NCBI GenBank assembly: GCA_945883115.1
Contig: CAMCXA010000019.1
Coordinates: forward strand, 1-39,306
Source of the DNA: Alsobacter soli
Lineage (GTDB): Bacteria > Pseudomonadota > Alphaproteobacteria > Rhizobiales > Beijerinckiaceae
Length of the DNA stretch: 39,306 nucleotides
Direction: 5' to 3'
The translations under genes and the position numbers were made by a program. Each line of letters begins with the position of its first letter. Within the stretch, counting starts at the first letter, position 1. Below are positions 1 to 9,093 of this stretch, piece after piece. The notes under the pieces were generated by a model. It had not been told where the DNA came from and did no database searches. It saw only the letters and a list, made by a program, of their open reading frames with translations.

Positions 1-171
1 GTTGGTGCGGGCGAGCAACGGGCCGTTGTGAAAGGCGGCCAATTGGCCATTGCCACCGTGATGACAGTGACGCTTTCAACCGATCACCGTGCGGTTGATG
101 GTGCACTCGGCGCCGAACTGATCCAGACCTTCAAAAAGCTGATCGAAAACCCACTGGCAATGCTGGCTTGA
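1..171 (+). CDS. pdhC: Pyruvate dehydrogenase E2 (dihydrolipoamide acetyltransferase), C-terminal end
   Basis: Only the last 56 codons are inside the window; the gene begins upstream. The frame is open from base 1 and ends in TGA. It contains the E2 catalytic motif DHRAVDG, whose histidine and aspartate belong to the acyltransferase active site, followed by the usual C-terminal helix. E2 moves the acetyl group from lipoamide to CoA in the pyruvate dehydrogenase complex. The lpdA gene 45 bases downstream codes for the E3 subunit, which supports pyruvate dehydrogenase over the 2-oxoglutarate complex, although the fragment alone cannot prove the substrate. Confidence 0.88.
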   Translation, partial: VGAGEQRAVVKGGQLAIATVMTVTLSTDHRAVDGALGAELIQTFKKLIENPLAMLA

Positions 172-216
172 GTATTGTCGTAACGCGTCTTTTTGCAGTG
201 TAGTGAGAGAACGAAA

Positions 217-1659
217 ATGTCCGGCACATACGATATTCTGATCATCGGCGGAGGCCCGGGCGGTTACGTGACAGCCATTCGGTCGGCACAACTTGGCTTT
301 AAAACCGCTTTGATAGAACGCGAACACCTCGGCGGCATTTGCCTGAATTGGGGCTGCATTCCAACAAAAGCATTGTTGCGCTCGGCTGAAATCTATCATT
401 ACGCCACCCACGCCAAAGATTATGGCCTCACCTTGAACGGTTCGATGGGCTTTGACATCGCGGATATCGTCAAAAGGTCGCGCGGCGTCTCCAGCCAGTT
501 AAATGGCGGCGTCGGTTTCTTGCTGAAGAAAAACAAGGTCGACGTGATCTGGGGTGAAGCAACGATCACTAAGCCGGGCGAAGTGATGGTGAAAGCCTCG
601 ACAAAATCGGTCGCCGGCCCGCCTATCGATGCGCCCAAGGGGGCATTGGCTACCGGCCCCTACACCGCAAAAAACATCATCGTCGCAACGGGTGCCCGCC
701 CGCGCGCCTTGCCCGGTATCGAGCCGGACAAAAAACTGATCTGGACATATTTTGAAGCCATGGTGCCGCAAGCCATGCCGAAATCGCTGCTTGTAATGGG
801 ATCGGGTGCCATCGGCATCGAATTCGCCTCGTTTTACCGCACAATGTGCGCTGACGTCACCGTTGTCGAAGTGATGCCACAAATTCTTCCCGTGGAAGAC
901 GCAGAAATTGCGGCACTTGCGCGGAAGCGCTTCGAGAAACAAGGGATCAAGATCCTGACCGGCGCAAAGGTGACCGCGGTTGCGAAGGGAAGCGACTCGG
1001 TTACCGCAACGATTATCGATGAGAAGGGTGCGACTCAATCAATAACAGCTGACCGGATGATTTCAGCCGTCGGCGTTGTCGGCAATATCGAAGGTTTGGG
1101 GCTTGAAGCTCTCGGGGTCAAAATGGATCGCGGGTGCATCGTAACCGACGGTCTGGGGAATACAAATATACCCGGCATCTTTGCGATCGGCGATGTGGCC
1201 GGCCCGCCAATGTTGGCACATAAGGCCGAACACGAGGGCGTTATCTGTATCGAAGGGATAAAAGGTCTTCATGTTCACCCGATGGATAAACTCAAAATAC
1301 CGGGCTGCACCTATTGCCACCCGCAAATCGCGTCGGTAGGTTTGACTGAAGCAAAGGCAAAGGATGCCGGCTACGAGCTGAAAGTCGGTCGCTTTCCGTT
1401 CATGGGCAACGGCAAGGCCATCGCTCTCGGCGAGCCTGACGGCCTCGTCAAAACGATCTTTGATGCCAAAACCGGCAAATTGCTCGGGGCCCATATGATC
1501 GGGGCGGAAGTGACCGAGCTCATTCAAGGGTTCGTCGTCGCCATGGGACTTGAAACGACCGAAGAAGAATTGATGCACACGGTCTTCCCTCATCCGACAT
1601 TGTCTGAAATGATGCATGAAAGCGTTTTGGATGCCTATGGGCGCGCGATCCATATGTGA
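217..1659 (+). CDS. lpdA: Dihydrolipoyl dehydrogenase (E3)
   Basis: A flavoprotein that reoxidises dihydrolipoamide with NAD+ in the 2-oxo acid dehydrogenase complexes. From the ATG at 217 it has 480 residues, normal for the family. Visible are the FAD-binding GGGPGG (residues 11-16), the redox-active cysteine pair C42/C47, a second nucleotide-binding motif GSGAIGIEF near residue 195, and the C-terminal HPTLSE with the catalytic His459/Glu464 pair. The insert around residues 125-150 is typical of alphaproteobacterial LpdA. An upstream TTG at 193 is in frame, but the ATG has AGAGA just before it and gives the standard N-terminus. It lies between pdhC and lipA, so enzyme subunit and cofactor synthesis are co-expressed. 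Confidence 0.96.
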   Translation: MSGTYDILIIGGGPGGYVTAIRSAQLGFKTALIEREHLGGICLNWGCIPTKALLRSAEIYHYATHAKDYGLTLNGSMGFDIADIVKRSRGVSSQLNGGVGFLLKKNKVDVIWGEATITKPGEVMVKASTKSVAGPPIDAPKGALATGPYTAKNIIVATGARPRALPGIEPDKKLIWTYFEAMVPQAMPKSLLVMGSGAIGIEFASFYRTMCADVTVVEVMPQILPVEDAEIAALARKRFEKQGIKILTGAKVTAVAKGSDSVTATIIDEKGATQSITADRMISAVGVVGNIEGLGLEALGVKMDRGCIVTDGLGNTNIPGIFAIGDVAGPPMLAHKAEHEGVICIEGIKGLHVHPMDKLKIPGCTYCHPQIASVGLTEAKAKDAGYELKVGRFPFMGNGKAIALGEPDGLVKTIFDAKTGKLLGAHMIGAEVTELIQGFVVAMGLETTEEELMHTVFPHPTLSEMMHESVLDAYGRAIHM

Positions 1660-1704
1660 TAGAATACCAATGCACGGTCTTCGGACTGCGGGTGAAAGAG
1701 TATT

Positions 1705-2682
1705 ATGGCCACTGTAATCGACCTTTTGAACAATGATCCCCGGAGAATGTCGGCCGGTTCCGCACGCCATCCCGAAAAGGCCCATCGGCCCGATAATCCC
1801 ATTCAGCGCAAACCCGACTGGATCAGAGTGAAGGCTCCTGGTTCTCCCGGCTGGGCAAGTACGCAAAAAATCGTCAAGGAACACGGTCTGATCACCGTTT
1901 GCGAGGAAGCAAGCTGCCCCAATATCGGCGAATGCTGGGACAAAAAGCACGCCACCTTCATGATCATGGGCGATACCTGCACACGCGCCTGCGCCTTCTG
2001 CAATGTCAAAACGGGTATGCCGGGTTCACTCGATCCGCATGAACCTGAAAAAATCGCCGACTCGGTTGCGAAACTTGGTCTCCACCATGTCGTCATTACC
2101 TCAGTGGATCGCGATGATCTCGCGGATGGCGGCGCGGAACATTTTGCCAAAGTCATCCGCGCGATCCGCGTGCGGTCTCCCGATACAACAATCGAAGTTT
2201 TAACGCCGGATTTCCTCCGCAAGGAAGGCGCGCTCGAAATCGTCGTTGCCGCCCGACCGGACGTTTTCAACCATAATCTTGAGACAGTCGCCTCGAATTA
2301 CCTGACGGTCCGCCCCGGTGCGCGCTATTTTCACTCGATCCGTTTGCTGCAGCGCGTGAAAGAATTGGATCCGACGATCTTCACAAAATCCGGCATCATG
2401 GTAGGCCTCGGCGAGAAGCGGAACGAAGTTCTGCAATTGATGGATGATCTGCGCTCAGCCGACGTCGATTTCCTCACAATCGGCCAATACCTGCAACCCA
2501 CCAAAAAGCATCATGCTGTGATCGAGTTCATCACGCCTGATGCGTTCAAGGGCTACGAGACCATCGCCTACACCAAAGGCTTCTTCCTCGTTTCCGCAAC
2601 ACCCTTGACGCGATCATCGCATCATGCCGGCGAGGATTTTGCGAAGCTGAAGGCGGCACGGTTAGCCAAAGCAGGGCGCTAA
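1705..2682 (+). CDS. lipA: Lipoyl synthase
   Basis: A radical SAM enzyme that inserts two sulfurs into protein-bound octanoyl groups to form lipoyl cofactor, needed by the E2 protein encoded just upstream. It has 325 residues. The auxiliary 4Fe-4S cluster ligands C66, C71 and C77 and the radical SAM CxxxCxxC (C92, C96, C99) are all present, as is the C-terminal RSSHHAGE segment whose serine binds the auxiliary cluster in this family. The stop codon directly abuts the ATG of the next gene, which indicates translational coupling. Confidence 0.97.
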   Translation: MATVIDLLNNDPRRMSAGSARHPEKAHRPDNPIQRKPDWIRVKAPGSPGWASTQKIVKEHGLITVCEEASCPNIGECWDKKHATFMIMGDTCTRACAFCNVKTGMPGSLDPHEPEKIADSVAKLGLHHVVITSVDRDDLADGGAEHFAKVIRAIRVRSPDTTIEVLTPDFLRKEGALEIVVAARPDVFNHNLETVASNYLTVRPGARYFHSIRLLQRVKELDPTIFTKSGIMVGLGEKRNEVLQLMDDLRSADVDFLTIGQYLQPTKKHHAVIEFITPDAFKGYETIAYTKGFFLVSATPLTRSSHHAGEDFAKLKAARLAKAGR

Positions 2683-3129
2683 ATGCCGGCGTTCCAATCG
2701 TCACGCAGTGTCGGCTTCTCGCCGGATCAGATGTTTGATCTGGTCGCCGATGTCGAACATTATCCCGAATTTCTGCCTTTATGCGAAGGGCTGAAAATCA
2801 GGAAGCGCTTACCGCTTGAGGATGGGCGCGAGGTTTTGCTCGCGGATATGTCGGTCGGCTACAAGGCAATCCGCGAGACATTCACGAGCCGCGTCACACT
2901 TGATCGCTCGACCCTGCGCATCGACGTCGAATATGTCGACGGGCCGTTCAGCCACATGGAAAATATCTGGCGTTTCAAGGCTAACGGCAACAATACAACC
3001 GTCGAATTTTCGATCAATTACCAGTTCAAGAGCCGCATGCTCGGGCTATTAATGGGCGGCATGTTCGATCAGGCCTTTCGCCGTTTCGCAGACGCGTTTG
3101 AAAAACGGGCCGCAATGATCTATCGCTGA
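2683..3129 (+). CDS. Coq10/RatA-type START-domain protein (ubiquinone-binding)
   Basis: A 148-residue single-domain protein of the polyketide cyclase/START superfamily, recognised from its opening (a short strand, then VADVEHYPEFLPLC), the central YVDGPFSHMENIW and the final FDQAFRRFADAFEKRA helix. Relatives are annotated as COQ10, a ubiquinone carrier aiding respiration, or RatA, reported in E. coli to interfere with ribosome association. The sequence does not separate these roles. Its ATG follows the lipA stop with no gap, a placement usual in Rhizobiales, so respiratory or lipid-quinone function is the better guess. It ends 12 bases before a convergent gene. Confidence 0.85.
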   Translation: MPAFQSSRSVGFSPDQMFDLVADVEHYPEFLPLCEGLKIRKRLPLEDGREVLLADMSVGYKAIRETFTSRVTLDRSTLRIDVEYVDGPFSHMENIWRFKANGNNTTVEFSINYQFKSRMLGLLMGGMFDQAFRRFADAFEKRAAMIYR

Positions 3130-3141
3130 TCCGAAATCGGC

Positions 3142-3468
3142 TTAAAAGTCATCGACAATTCGCCAGCGCGCTTTCGCTTCAGCCACCCGGTCCGCCGTAT
3201 CCGCAAACTTATATCCGCGCTCGAGAAGGCGCGAGGCATGATATTTATTGTAGAGAAAGGCCCAGACAATCGAGGCCAAAACCGCCATAATGCCGTAACT
3301 CCATGCCGCCAAAATCACGTAAATCACGACGCCGCCAATAAAGGTGAGATAATCCCCGCGAAAAAGCGCCGGAAAAAACCCGAAAAACAGTGTTGTCCAT
3401 GAAAACCCGAAATAGGCTGTGCGCGTCAACCCACTATCGCGGTGCCTCAGAATGACAGGGCGTGCCAT
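3142..3468 (-). CDS. Small membrane protein, unknown function (resembles DUF2628/HrgC-like)
   Basis: A 108-residue protein with two hydrophobic segments (about residues 18-36 and 40-70) rich in Phe, Gly and Trp, then a charged C-terminal tail. The short N-terminal part before an FFFGFFPALFRGD-like loop is reminiscent of DUF2628/HrgC-like membrane proteins. That comparison is from memory and weak. It is the last gene of an ispDF-cinA transcription unit, starting one base after the cinA stop, so it is probably co-translated. No function can be given. Confidence 0.65.
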   Translation of the reverse strand: MARPVILRHRDSGLTRTAYFGFSWTTLFFGFFPALFRGDYLTFIGGVVIYVILAAWSYGIMAVLASIVWAFLYNKYHASRLLERGYKFADTADRVAEAKARWRIVDDF

Positions 3469-3469
3469 G

Positions 3470-3973
3470 TTACTGATCTCGCTCCTCGACTACTTTTCTG
3501 AGTAAGTCCAGCGCCTTCAAAACCGAGCGAATTCGCACAATTTCTCGACCCAAATCACCGAACCTTTGCTCGATGTGCAGCGTTTGCGAGCCTTTTTTAG
3601 CACATGCAAAATGGACAAGTCCGACCGGCTTCAAAACCGAGCCGCCACCAGGTCCCGCAACGCCCGTAATGGAAACCGAGACATTTGCGTGCGAGTTGCG
3701 GAGTGCCCCCTCGGCCATGGCGCGCGCCACAGCCGCGCTCACGGCGCCATGTTCCGCGATGAGGGCAGGGGGAACACCCAGCATTTCCGCTTTCGCATCA
3801 TTCGAATAGGTGACAAAGCCCCGTTCAAGCACCGCAGATGAACCAGAGATCGCAGTCAAAGCGGCAGAGACCATCCCGCCTGTACAGGATTCAGCTGTTG
3901 TGATTTTCAGCCCGAGCCGCGTGTAAGTTTCGATAATCTCGAGCGCCGAACGAGAAATATCCTCGGCTGACAT
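3470..3973 (-). CDS. pncC: CinA C-terminal domain protein, nicotinamide-nucleotide amidohydrolase (PncC type)
   Basis: A 167-residue stand-alone CinA C-terminal domain. PncC enzymes deamidate nicotinamide mononucleotide for pyridine nucleotide salvage. The family signature is clear: TTAESCTGG with the catalytic-site serine and cysteine near the N-terminus, then GFVTYSNDAK and GVAGPGGG. The N-terminal MoCF domain of full-length CinA is absent, as in many proteobacterial PncC proteins. The ATG at 3973 is chosen. A TTG at 3982 overlapping the ispDF stop is possible but would add only three residues. It follows ispDF closely on the same strand. Confidence 0.9.
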   Translation of the reverse strand: MSAEDISRSALEIIETYTRLGLKITTAESCTGGMVSAALTAISGSSAVLERGFVTYSNDAKAEMLGVPPALIAEHGAVSAAVARAMAEGALRNSHANVSVSITGVAGPGGGSVLKPVGLVHFACAKKGSQTLHIEQRFGDLGREIVRIRSVLKALDLLRKVVEERDQ

Positions 3974-3978
3974 CGCAT

Positions 3979-5199
3979 TCAATCCACAGGTGGAAGCAGC
4001 AAGGTCGCGACGGCGTGTGCCGCAATCCCTTCACCACGGCCCGTAAAGCCAAGCTGCTCGGTTGTTGTCGCTTTCACGCCAACGCGCTCGACGGAAATGC
4101 CTGCAATCGCGGCAATCCTGTGCCGCATCGCGTCACGCACTGGACCGATCTTCGGGGCCTCGCAGATAATCGTCAGATCAAGATGGCTGATACGTCCGCC
4201 GCGGTGTCTCACCCGCTCGGCGGCAAATGCGAGAAATTGGTCAGATGAAGCATCCTTCCAGCGCGGATCACTCGGAGGAAAATGGGATCCGATGTCGCCA
4301 GATGATAGCGCGCCAAGAACAGCATCTGTCAACGCATGAAGAGCAACATCAGCATCCGAATGGCCGGCGAGTTTCCGTGAAAACGGAATTTCTATCCCGC
4401 CAAGCATGATATGGTCGCCCGGCGCAAAAGCATGAACATCGTAGCCAAACCCGACACGGTTTTCGAGAAATCCGATGAGGCGCTGCTGGGCAGTTACAAT
4501 ATCGTCCGGTGTGGTAATTTTCAGATTATCAATGTCGCCTTCGAAAACATGCACGTTATGACCCGCCCATTCGGCAATTGCCGCATCATCCGTAAAATCA
4601 AGGTTCAGAAGACTTGCCGCACGCCGATGCGCATCGATCAATAGATCAAAACGGAAGGCCTGCGGCGTTTGTACGGCTCTTAGATCGCGCCTCGGCGGGG
4701 TATCGACAACGTGCCCAGACGGATCAATCTGTTTGATTGTATCAGTCACCGCAACGCCGGGGATCGCCGCTCCATAACGGAAAGCAGCTTCAATTCCTCG
4801 CCTCACAAGCGCGAGACTACTGAAAGGTCGGGCCGCATCGTGAACAATGACAAGCTGAGGGCTTGGTGCCAGTTTGGCAAGAGCCTCAAGTCCGGCATGG
4901 CCGGAGGCTTGTCGTGTCAGACCTCCATAAGCAGGTGGAAGCAAGCGGAGCCGTGTTTCCTCGTCGAGCTCGGTAATGACTTCGTCATAAAGCTTTTGGT
5001 CGTCAGGGTGGATCACGCACAAAATACGGTTGACGCGCGGGTCCGCCGCCATTGCTCTGATGCTCATTCCCAGTATCGTTTCACTCACCAATCTGAGATA
5101 TTGTTTGGGACGATCAATCCCCGCGCGCAGGCCTCGGCCCGCTGCAACCAATAGTGCGGCAACGTCTGCGCGATCAGAAGGATGTGTTGTAACACTCAT
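3979..5199 (-). CDS. ispDF: Bifunctional IspD/IspF, MEP pathway
   Basis: A 406-residue fusion of two enzymes of isoprenoid precursor synthesis. Residues 1-235 are IspD (2-C-methyl-D-erythritol 4-phosphate cytidylyltransferase), with the glycine-rich [12 protein letters not shown] loop, the following KQY, and [10 protein letters not shown]. Residues 245-406 are IspF (2,4-cyclodiphosphate synthase), with [24 protein letters not shown] carrying the metal-binding Asp and His residues, and [10 protein letters not shown]. The fusion is common in alphaproteobacteria. The two halves catalyse non-consecutive steps, with IspE between them encoded elsewhere. The gene diverges from dusB across about 160 bases. 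Confidence 0.97.
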   Translation of the reverse strand: MSVTTHPSDRADVAALLVAAGRGLRAGIDRPKQYLRLVSETILGMSIRAMAADPRVNRILCVIHPDDQKLYDEVITELDEETRLRLLPPAYGGLTRQASGHAGLEALAKLAPSPQLVIVHDAARPFSSLALVRRGIEAAFRYGAAIPGVAVTDTIKQIDPSGHVVDTPPRRDLRAVQTPQAFRFDLLIDAHRRAASLLNLDFTDDAAIAEWAGHNVHVFEGDIDNLKITTPDDIVTAQQRLIGFLENRVGFGYDVHAFAPGDHIMLGGIEIPFSRKLAGHSDADVALHALTDAVLGALSSGDIGSHFPPSDPRWKDASSDQFLAFAAERVRHRGGRISHLDLTIICEAPKIGPVRDAMRHRIAAIAGISVERVGVKATTTEQLGFTGRGEGIAAHAVATLLLPPVD

Positions 5200-5324
5200 G
5201 ACAGTCGTTTGGCTTTTTTATCTCGCTACGTCAAACCAAACTCGTCAAAAAAGAAGAAGAAATTTTATCATTGACGCAGAGATGTTGATCGACTTGTCAC
5301 AAATGACGGAGAAGGGTAAAAGGT

Positions 5325-5345
5325 AGGCAGAATTTATTTCTGCCT
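5325..5345 (+). promoter_or_regulatory. Perfect hairpin in the leader of dusB
   Basis: AGGCAGAA at 5325-5332 pairs perfectly with TTCTGCCT at 5338-5345 around a 5-base AT loop. It lies 16 bases before the dusB ATG in the ispDF/dusB divergent region. No T-run follows on the plus strand, so it is not an ordinary terminator. It could be an operator dyad or an mRNA structure near the ribosome-binding region of the dusB-ntr operon. The function is inferred only from position. Confidence 0.45.
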
Positions 5346-5361
5346 TAAAAATGTGCAAGTC

Positions 5362-6357
5362 ATGACATTGGCCATTGGCGATATCATTTTATCCGGACGG
5401 GTTGTTCTGGCTCCGATGTCGGGAGTAACGGATCATGGCATGCGCCGGATTGCCCGGCGGTTTGGTGCATCGCTCGTCGTTTCGGAGATGGTCGCGTCAG
5501 ACTCGTTTGTCAATGGACATGAGGAGACCCGGCTTCGGGCAGAAGGAACCGGCATTAATCCGCACGTTGTGCAGCTTGTCGGACGCGATCCGTTCTGGAT
5601 GTCCGAAGCTGCGCGTTTGGCGGAAGCCTCGGGCGCTGTAATCATCGACATAAACATGGGGTGTCCGGCAAAAAAAGTGACCGGTGGTTATGCAGGGTCC
5701 GCTTTGATGCGTGACCTTGAACTCGCTCTGAAACTTGTTGATGCAACGGTTTCCGCCGTCAAAGTCCCGGTTACCGTCAAAATGCGTCTCGGATGGGACG
5801 AGGCAACGCTGAATGCGCCTGAACTGGCACGGCGGTGCGAGGCAGCAGGTGTCAAGCTTGTCACGATCCACGGCAGGACCCGTTGCCAGTTTTATAAGGG
5901 GACCGCTGATTGGACAGCGATTTCCGCGGTCAAGCGTGCCGTAAAAATACCTGTCATTGCAAACGGTGATTGTAGTTCGCTTGAAACCGCTCGTGCCATG
6001 TTGTTCCGATCAGGCGCAGATGGAGTCATGATCGGTCGTGCGGCGATGGGACAACCCTGGTTGGTTGGAATGATTGCGCGAGGCCTGAACGACCACCCCA
6101 TGATCTTGCCGTCACTCAACGAGAGACGGGATGCTGCGATTGAGCATTACCAGTCGCTTCTCTCGTCAATGGGCCTTGAGGTCGGCATTCGGCATGCTCG
6201 CAAACATCTTGCCGCCTATTCGGAAATCCGGGTGCAGGAGGGCGCTGCCATATCTGCTGTCGAGCGCGAAAAGATCGTTACAACCGACAACGAACAGGAA
6301 GTAATTTCTCTCCTGTCCAAATTCTTCGCCCCGGAAGAGCGACGGAGTTTATCGTGA
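5362..6357 (+). CDS. dusB: tRNA-dihydrouridine synthase B (NifR3-like)
   Basis: A flavoenzyme that reduces uridine to dihydrouridine in the tRNA D-loop. It has 331 residues from the ATG at 5362; an in-frame GTG at 5353 would add three. Diagnostic segments are [10 protein letters not shown] at the start, [10 protein letters not shown] with the catalytic cysteine, the HGRTR motif and NGD followed by [16 protein letters not shown] for FMN phosphate binding. It is the classical nifR3-type gene heading the ntr operon in alphaproteobacteria. Its TGA shares a base with the ntrB ATG. No clear Shine-Dalgarno is seen at either candidate start. Confidence 0.95.
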   Translation: MTLAIGDIILSGRVVLAPMSGVTDHGMRRIARRFGASLVVSEMVASDSFVNGHEETRLRAEGTGINPHVVQLVGRDPFWMSEAARLAEASGAVIIDINMGCPAKKVTGGYAGSALMRDLELALKLVDATVSAVKVPVTVKMRLGWDEATLNAPELARRCEAAGVKLVTIHGRTRCQFYKGTADWTAISAVKRAVKIPVIANGDCSSLETARAMLFRSGADGVMIGRAAMGQPWLVGMIARGLNDHPMILPSLNERRDAAIEHYQSLLSSMGLEVGIRHARKHLAAYSEIRVQEGAAISAVEREKIVTTDNEQEVISLLSKFFAPEERRSLS

Positions 6358-7481
6358 TGGCGGATCAAGTGAAGATGCAGACTTCTGAGTCAGGCAGCCG
6401 CGCCGACGCTATTTTTAACATCTTGCCACTGCCGGTCTTCGTTCTTGGACCGGATGACCGGATACTGCAGGCCAATCACGCGGCGCAGGCTTTTTTCGAA
6501 ACCAGCCAGTCGATGATGCAACGTCATTATCTTTCCGACATCGTGCCATTCGGCTCGCCTCTTCTTTCGCTTGTAAGATCTGTCAGAAGTCAGGGCGGGA
6601 GTGTCAGCGAATACCGGGTTGATTTGGGTTCGCCAAGGATCGGGCTTGATCGGATTGTCGACATTTTCGTGAGTGCGTCGTCTGAAGATGATGACGCAGT
6701 CATCGTGATGCTTCAAGAAAAGACAATTGCTGAAAAAATGGACAGGCAATTGACGCATCGGAGTGCAGCTCGCTCAATCTCTGCGATGGGGTCGATGCTC
6801 GCTCATGAAATCAAGAACCCGCTATCGGGGATTCGTGGCGCTGCGCAGCTACTCGAAACATCGGTCGGCGACGAGGATCGGACACTCACGCAATTGATCT
6901 GTGACGAGACAGACCGGATTGTGAAGCTGGTTGACCGGTTTGAGGATTTTGCGGACGGCCGCCCGATCGAACGGGAACCCGTCAATATTCATAGCGTGCT
7001 CGAACATGTTAAACGTCTGGCGGGATCGGGCTTTGCACGGAATATCCGGTTTGTGGAGCAATATGATCCCTCGTTGCCCCTATTGTTTGGCAATCGCGAT
7101 CAACTCGTTCAGGTGTTCCTCAATTTGATCAAAAATGCTGCTGAGGCCATTGGCATGGATACGATCGACGGCGAGATCGAATTGAAAACGGCATTTCGTC
7201 CCGGCGTCAGGATGAATAGTCCCGGAAACAAGACGCGTGTGGCATTGCCGCTTGAGATCCTCGTTCGGGACAATGGTCCGGGCGTGCCCGATGATTTGAT
7301 GCGGTCATTGTTCGATCCCTTCATTACCACAAAGCCGTCCGGTTCTGGCCTCGGCCTTGCTTTGGTTTCCAAGATTATTGGTGACCATGGCGGGGTTGCC
7401 GAGTGTGAGTCTCAACCGCGTCGAACAATTTTTAGGGTTTTGATGCCAATGTACACGCCACAGGATGGCCGTTCAGTTTAA
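6357..7481 (+). CDS. ntrB: Nitrogen regulation sensor kinase/phosphatase NtrB (GlnL)
   Basis: A cytoplasmic histidine kinase of 374 residues. An N-terminal PAS domain (about 18-120) is followed by the dimerisation/phosphoacceptor helix with [12 protein letters not shown] (His150). The ATPase domain has [19 protein letters not shown] and GSGLGLAL. NtrB phosphorylates or dephosphorylates NtrC under control of PII proteins that report glutamine and 2-oxoglutarate. The ATG at 6357 overlaps the dusB stop by one base; a GTG one codon earlier is also possible. No membrane segments are visible, as expected for NtrB. It is followed after nine bases by ntrC, its cognate regulator. Confidence 0.96.
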   Translation: MADQVKMQTSESGSRADAIFNILPLPVFVLGPDDRILQANHAAQAFFETSQSMMQRHYLSDIVPFGSPLLSLVRSVRSQGGSVSEYRVDLGSPRIGLDRIVDIFVSASSEDDDAVIVMLQEKTIAEKMDRQLTHRSAARSISAMGSMLAHEIKNPLSGIRGAAQLLETSVGDEDRTLTQLICDETDRIVKLVDRFEDFADGRPIEREPVNIHSVLEHVKRLAGSGFARNIRFVEQYDPSLPLLFGNRDQLVQVFLNLIKNAAEAIGMDTIDGEIELKTAFRPGVRMNSPGNKTRVALPLEILVRDNGPGVPDDLMRSLFDPFITTKPSGSGLGLALVSKIIGDHGGVAECESQPRRTIFRVLMPMYTPQDGRSV

Positions 7482-7490
7482 GGGGTTTTT

Positions 7491-8939
7491 ATGGCAGTTG
7501 GCACTATTCTCGTCGCCGATGACGACGCTGCAATCCGAACGGTTCTCAGTCAGGCGCTTGGTCGTGCCGGATATCAGGTGCGCGCAACGGGGCAAGCTTC
7601 TGTTCTTTGGCGCTGGATTGCGGCGGGCGAGGGTGATCTTGTTGTTACAGATGTCGTGATGCCCGATGAGAACGCGTTTGATCTGCTGCCACGTATCAAG
7701 AAATTGCGTCCCGATCTGCCAATCATCGTCATGAGCGCACAGAATACCTTTATGACGGCGATCCGCGCCTCCGAACGGGGTGCCTATGAATATCTGCCAA
7801 AGCCATTTGATCTGAAAGAATTGCTGGCAATCATAGCGCGTGCACTGTCCCGACCAAAGAATGTTCAGCCCTTGGAAGACGAAGGCGGTTCCGAAGAAAT
7901 ACCGCTGGTCGGTCGATCGCCTGCAATGCAGGACCTTTATCGTTCCCTCGCGCGACTGATGCATACAGATCTGACCGTGATGGTCTCGGGTGAGTCGGGG
8001 ACAGGAAAAGAACTCGTCGCGCGCGCGTTACATGACTACGGCAAACGGAAAAAAGGGCCCTTCGTTGCAGTCAATATGGCAGCAATTCCAAGGGAGTTGA
8101 TCGAAAGTGAGCTGTTTGGCCATGAAAAGGGCTCGTTTACGGGTGCTGTTCAACGGATGACTGGCCGCTTCGAGCAGGCAGAGGGTGGTACCTTGTTCCT
8201 CGACGAAATCGGGGACATGCCGATGGAGGCGCAGACCCGATTGCTTCGGGTTTTGCAGCAGGGCGAATATTCCAGTGTAGGCGGCCGAACCGCCATCCGC
8301 ACCGACGTGCGCATCATTGCAGCATCCAACAAAGATCTCCGACAGGCAATCCAGCATGGGCTCTTTCGGGAAGATCTGTTTTTCCGGCTGAATGTCGTGC
8401 CGCTACGTCTTCCACCACTGCGGGAACGCACGGAAGATATCCCCGACCTCGTTCGCCATTTTCTTGCACTTGCCGAACGTGAGGGGTTACCGCGCAAGCA
8501 GATGGATGGAGGCGCACTTGACCGGCTTAAAAAACACCGCTGGCCGGGGAACGTTCGCGAACTTGAGAATATGGTACGGCGGCTTGCTGCGCTTTACCCC
8601 CAAGATACAATCACGGATGTTCTTGTAGATGCCGAACTTGCAGAAGTCGAAGTCGCGCCATCGATGGGGGTGAACGGTGATCAAAAAACTCCGCTAAACC
8701 TGATGGAGTCTGTTGAATTCCATCTCGGCGTCTATTTCAGCAATTTCAAAGGTCAGTGGCCCCCACCGGGCCTTTACCACCGGATTTTGCGCGATGTCGA
8801 GGAGCCCCTCATCAATGCCGCTTTGATCGCCACGCGCGGCAATCAGATAAAGGCCGCGGAGCTTCTGGGCGTCAATCGAAACACGCTACGAAAGAAAATC
8901 CGCGATCTTGACATAAAAATTATGCGTTCGATGCATTGA
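7491..8939 (+). CDS. ntrC: Nitrogen regulator NtrC (GlnG), sigma-54 activator
   Basis: A response regulator of 482 residues in three parts. The receiver domain has phosphoacceptor Asp54 ([10 protein letters not shown]). The AAA+ domain has Walker A GESGTGKE (167-174), GSFTGA (214-219) and Walker B TLFLDEI (to 240). The Fis-type helix-turn-helix at the end contains [20 protein letters not shown]. The sigma-54 contact loop reads GSFTGA rather than the consensus GAFTGA, a conservative change. Phosphorylated NtrC activates nitrogen-scavenging genes such as glnA and amtB. It is co-transcribed with ntrB, and ntrY follows after about 150 bases. Confidence 0.97.
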   Translation: MAVGTILVADDDAAIRTVLSQALGRAGYQVRATGQASVLWRWIAAGEGDLVVTDVVMPDENAFDLLPRIKKLRPDLPIIVMSAQNTFMTAIRASERGAYEYLPKPFDLKELLAIIARALSRPKNVQPLEDEGGSEEIPLVGRSPAMQDLYRSLARLMHTDLTVMVSGESGTGKELVARALHDYGKRKKGPFVAVNMAAIPRELIESELFGHEKGSFTGAVQRMTGRFEQAEGGTLFLDEIGDMPMEAQTRLLRVLQQGEYSSVGGRTAIRTDVRIIAASNKDLRQAIQHGLFREDLFFRLNVVPLRLPPLRERTEDIPDLVRHFLALAEREGLPRKQMDGGALDRLKKHRWPGNVRELENMVRRLAALYPQDTITDVLVDAELAEVEVAPSMGVNGDQKTPLNLMESVEFHLGVYFSNFKGQWPPPGLYHRILRDVEEPLINAALIATRGNQIKAAELLGVNRNTLRKKIRDLDIKIMRSMH

Positions 8940-9080
8940 TCCTTTGAAGAAAAGGAACAACTCGTATTTCAGCGCTTTGGATAACTTGCATTCGCAGTTT
9001 CTTCATCCGTGAAAATGTCGTATTTGTGCCACACTGTTGCTGATTAACCGCAGTGGGGCCTTCGATACGGCCTGTCCATC

Positions 9081-9086
9081 GGAGAG
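9081..9086 (+). promoter_or_regulatory. Ribosome binding site deciding a TTG start for ntrY
   Basis: GGAGAG lies seven bases before a TTG codon at 9094. The reading frame is open from 9013 and has no ATG near its front. The other early candidate, TTG at 9037, has no purine-rich stretch before it. This site is the main argument for starting NtrY at 9094. Confidence 0.55.
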
Positions 9087-9093
9087 CCCGATT

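Noticed and set aside
1063-1950. Minus-strand frame of 295 codons across lpdA and lipA
   Set aside because: It spans the ends of two firmly identified genes and their spacer and shows no domain.
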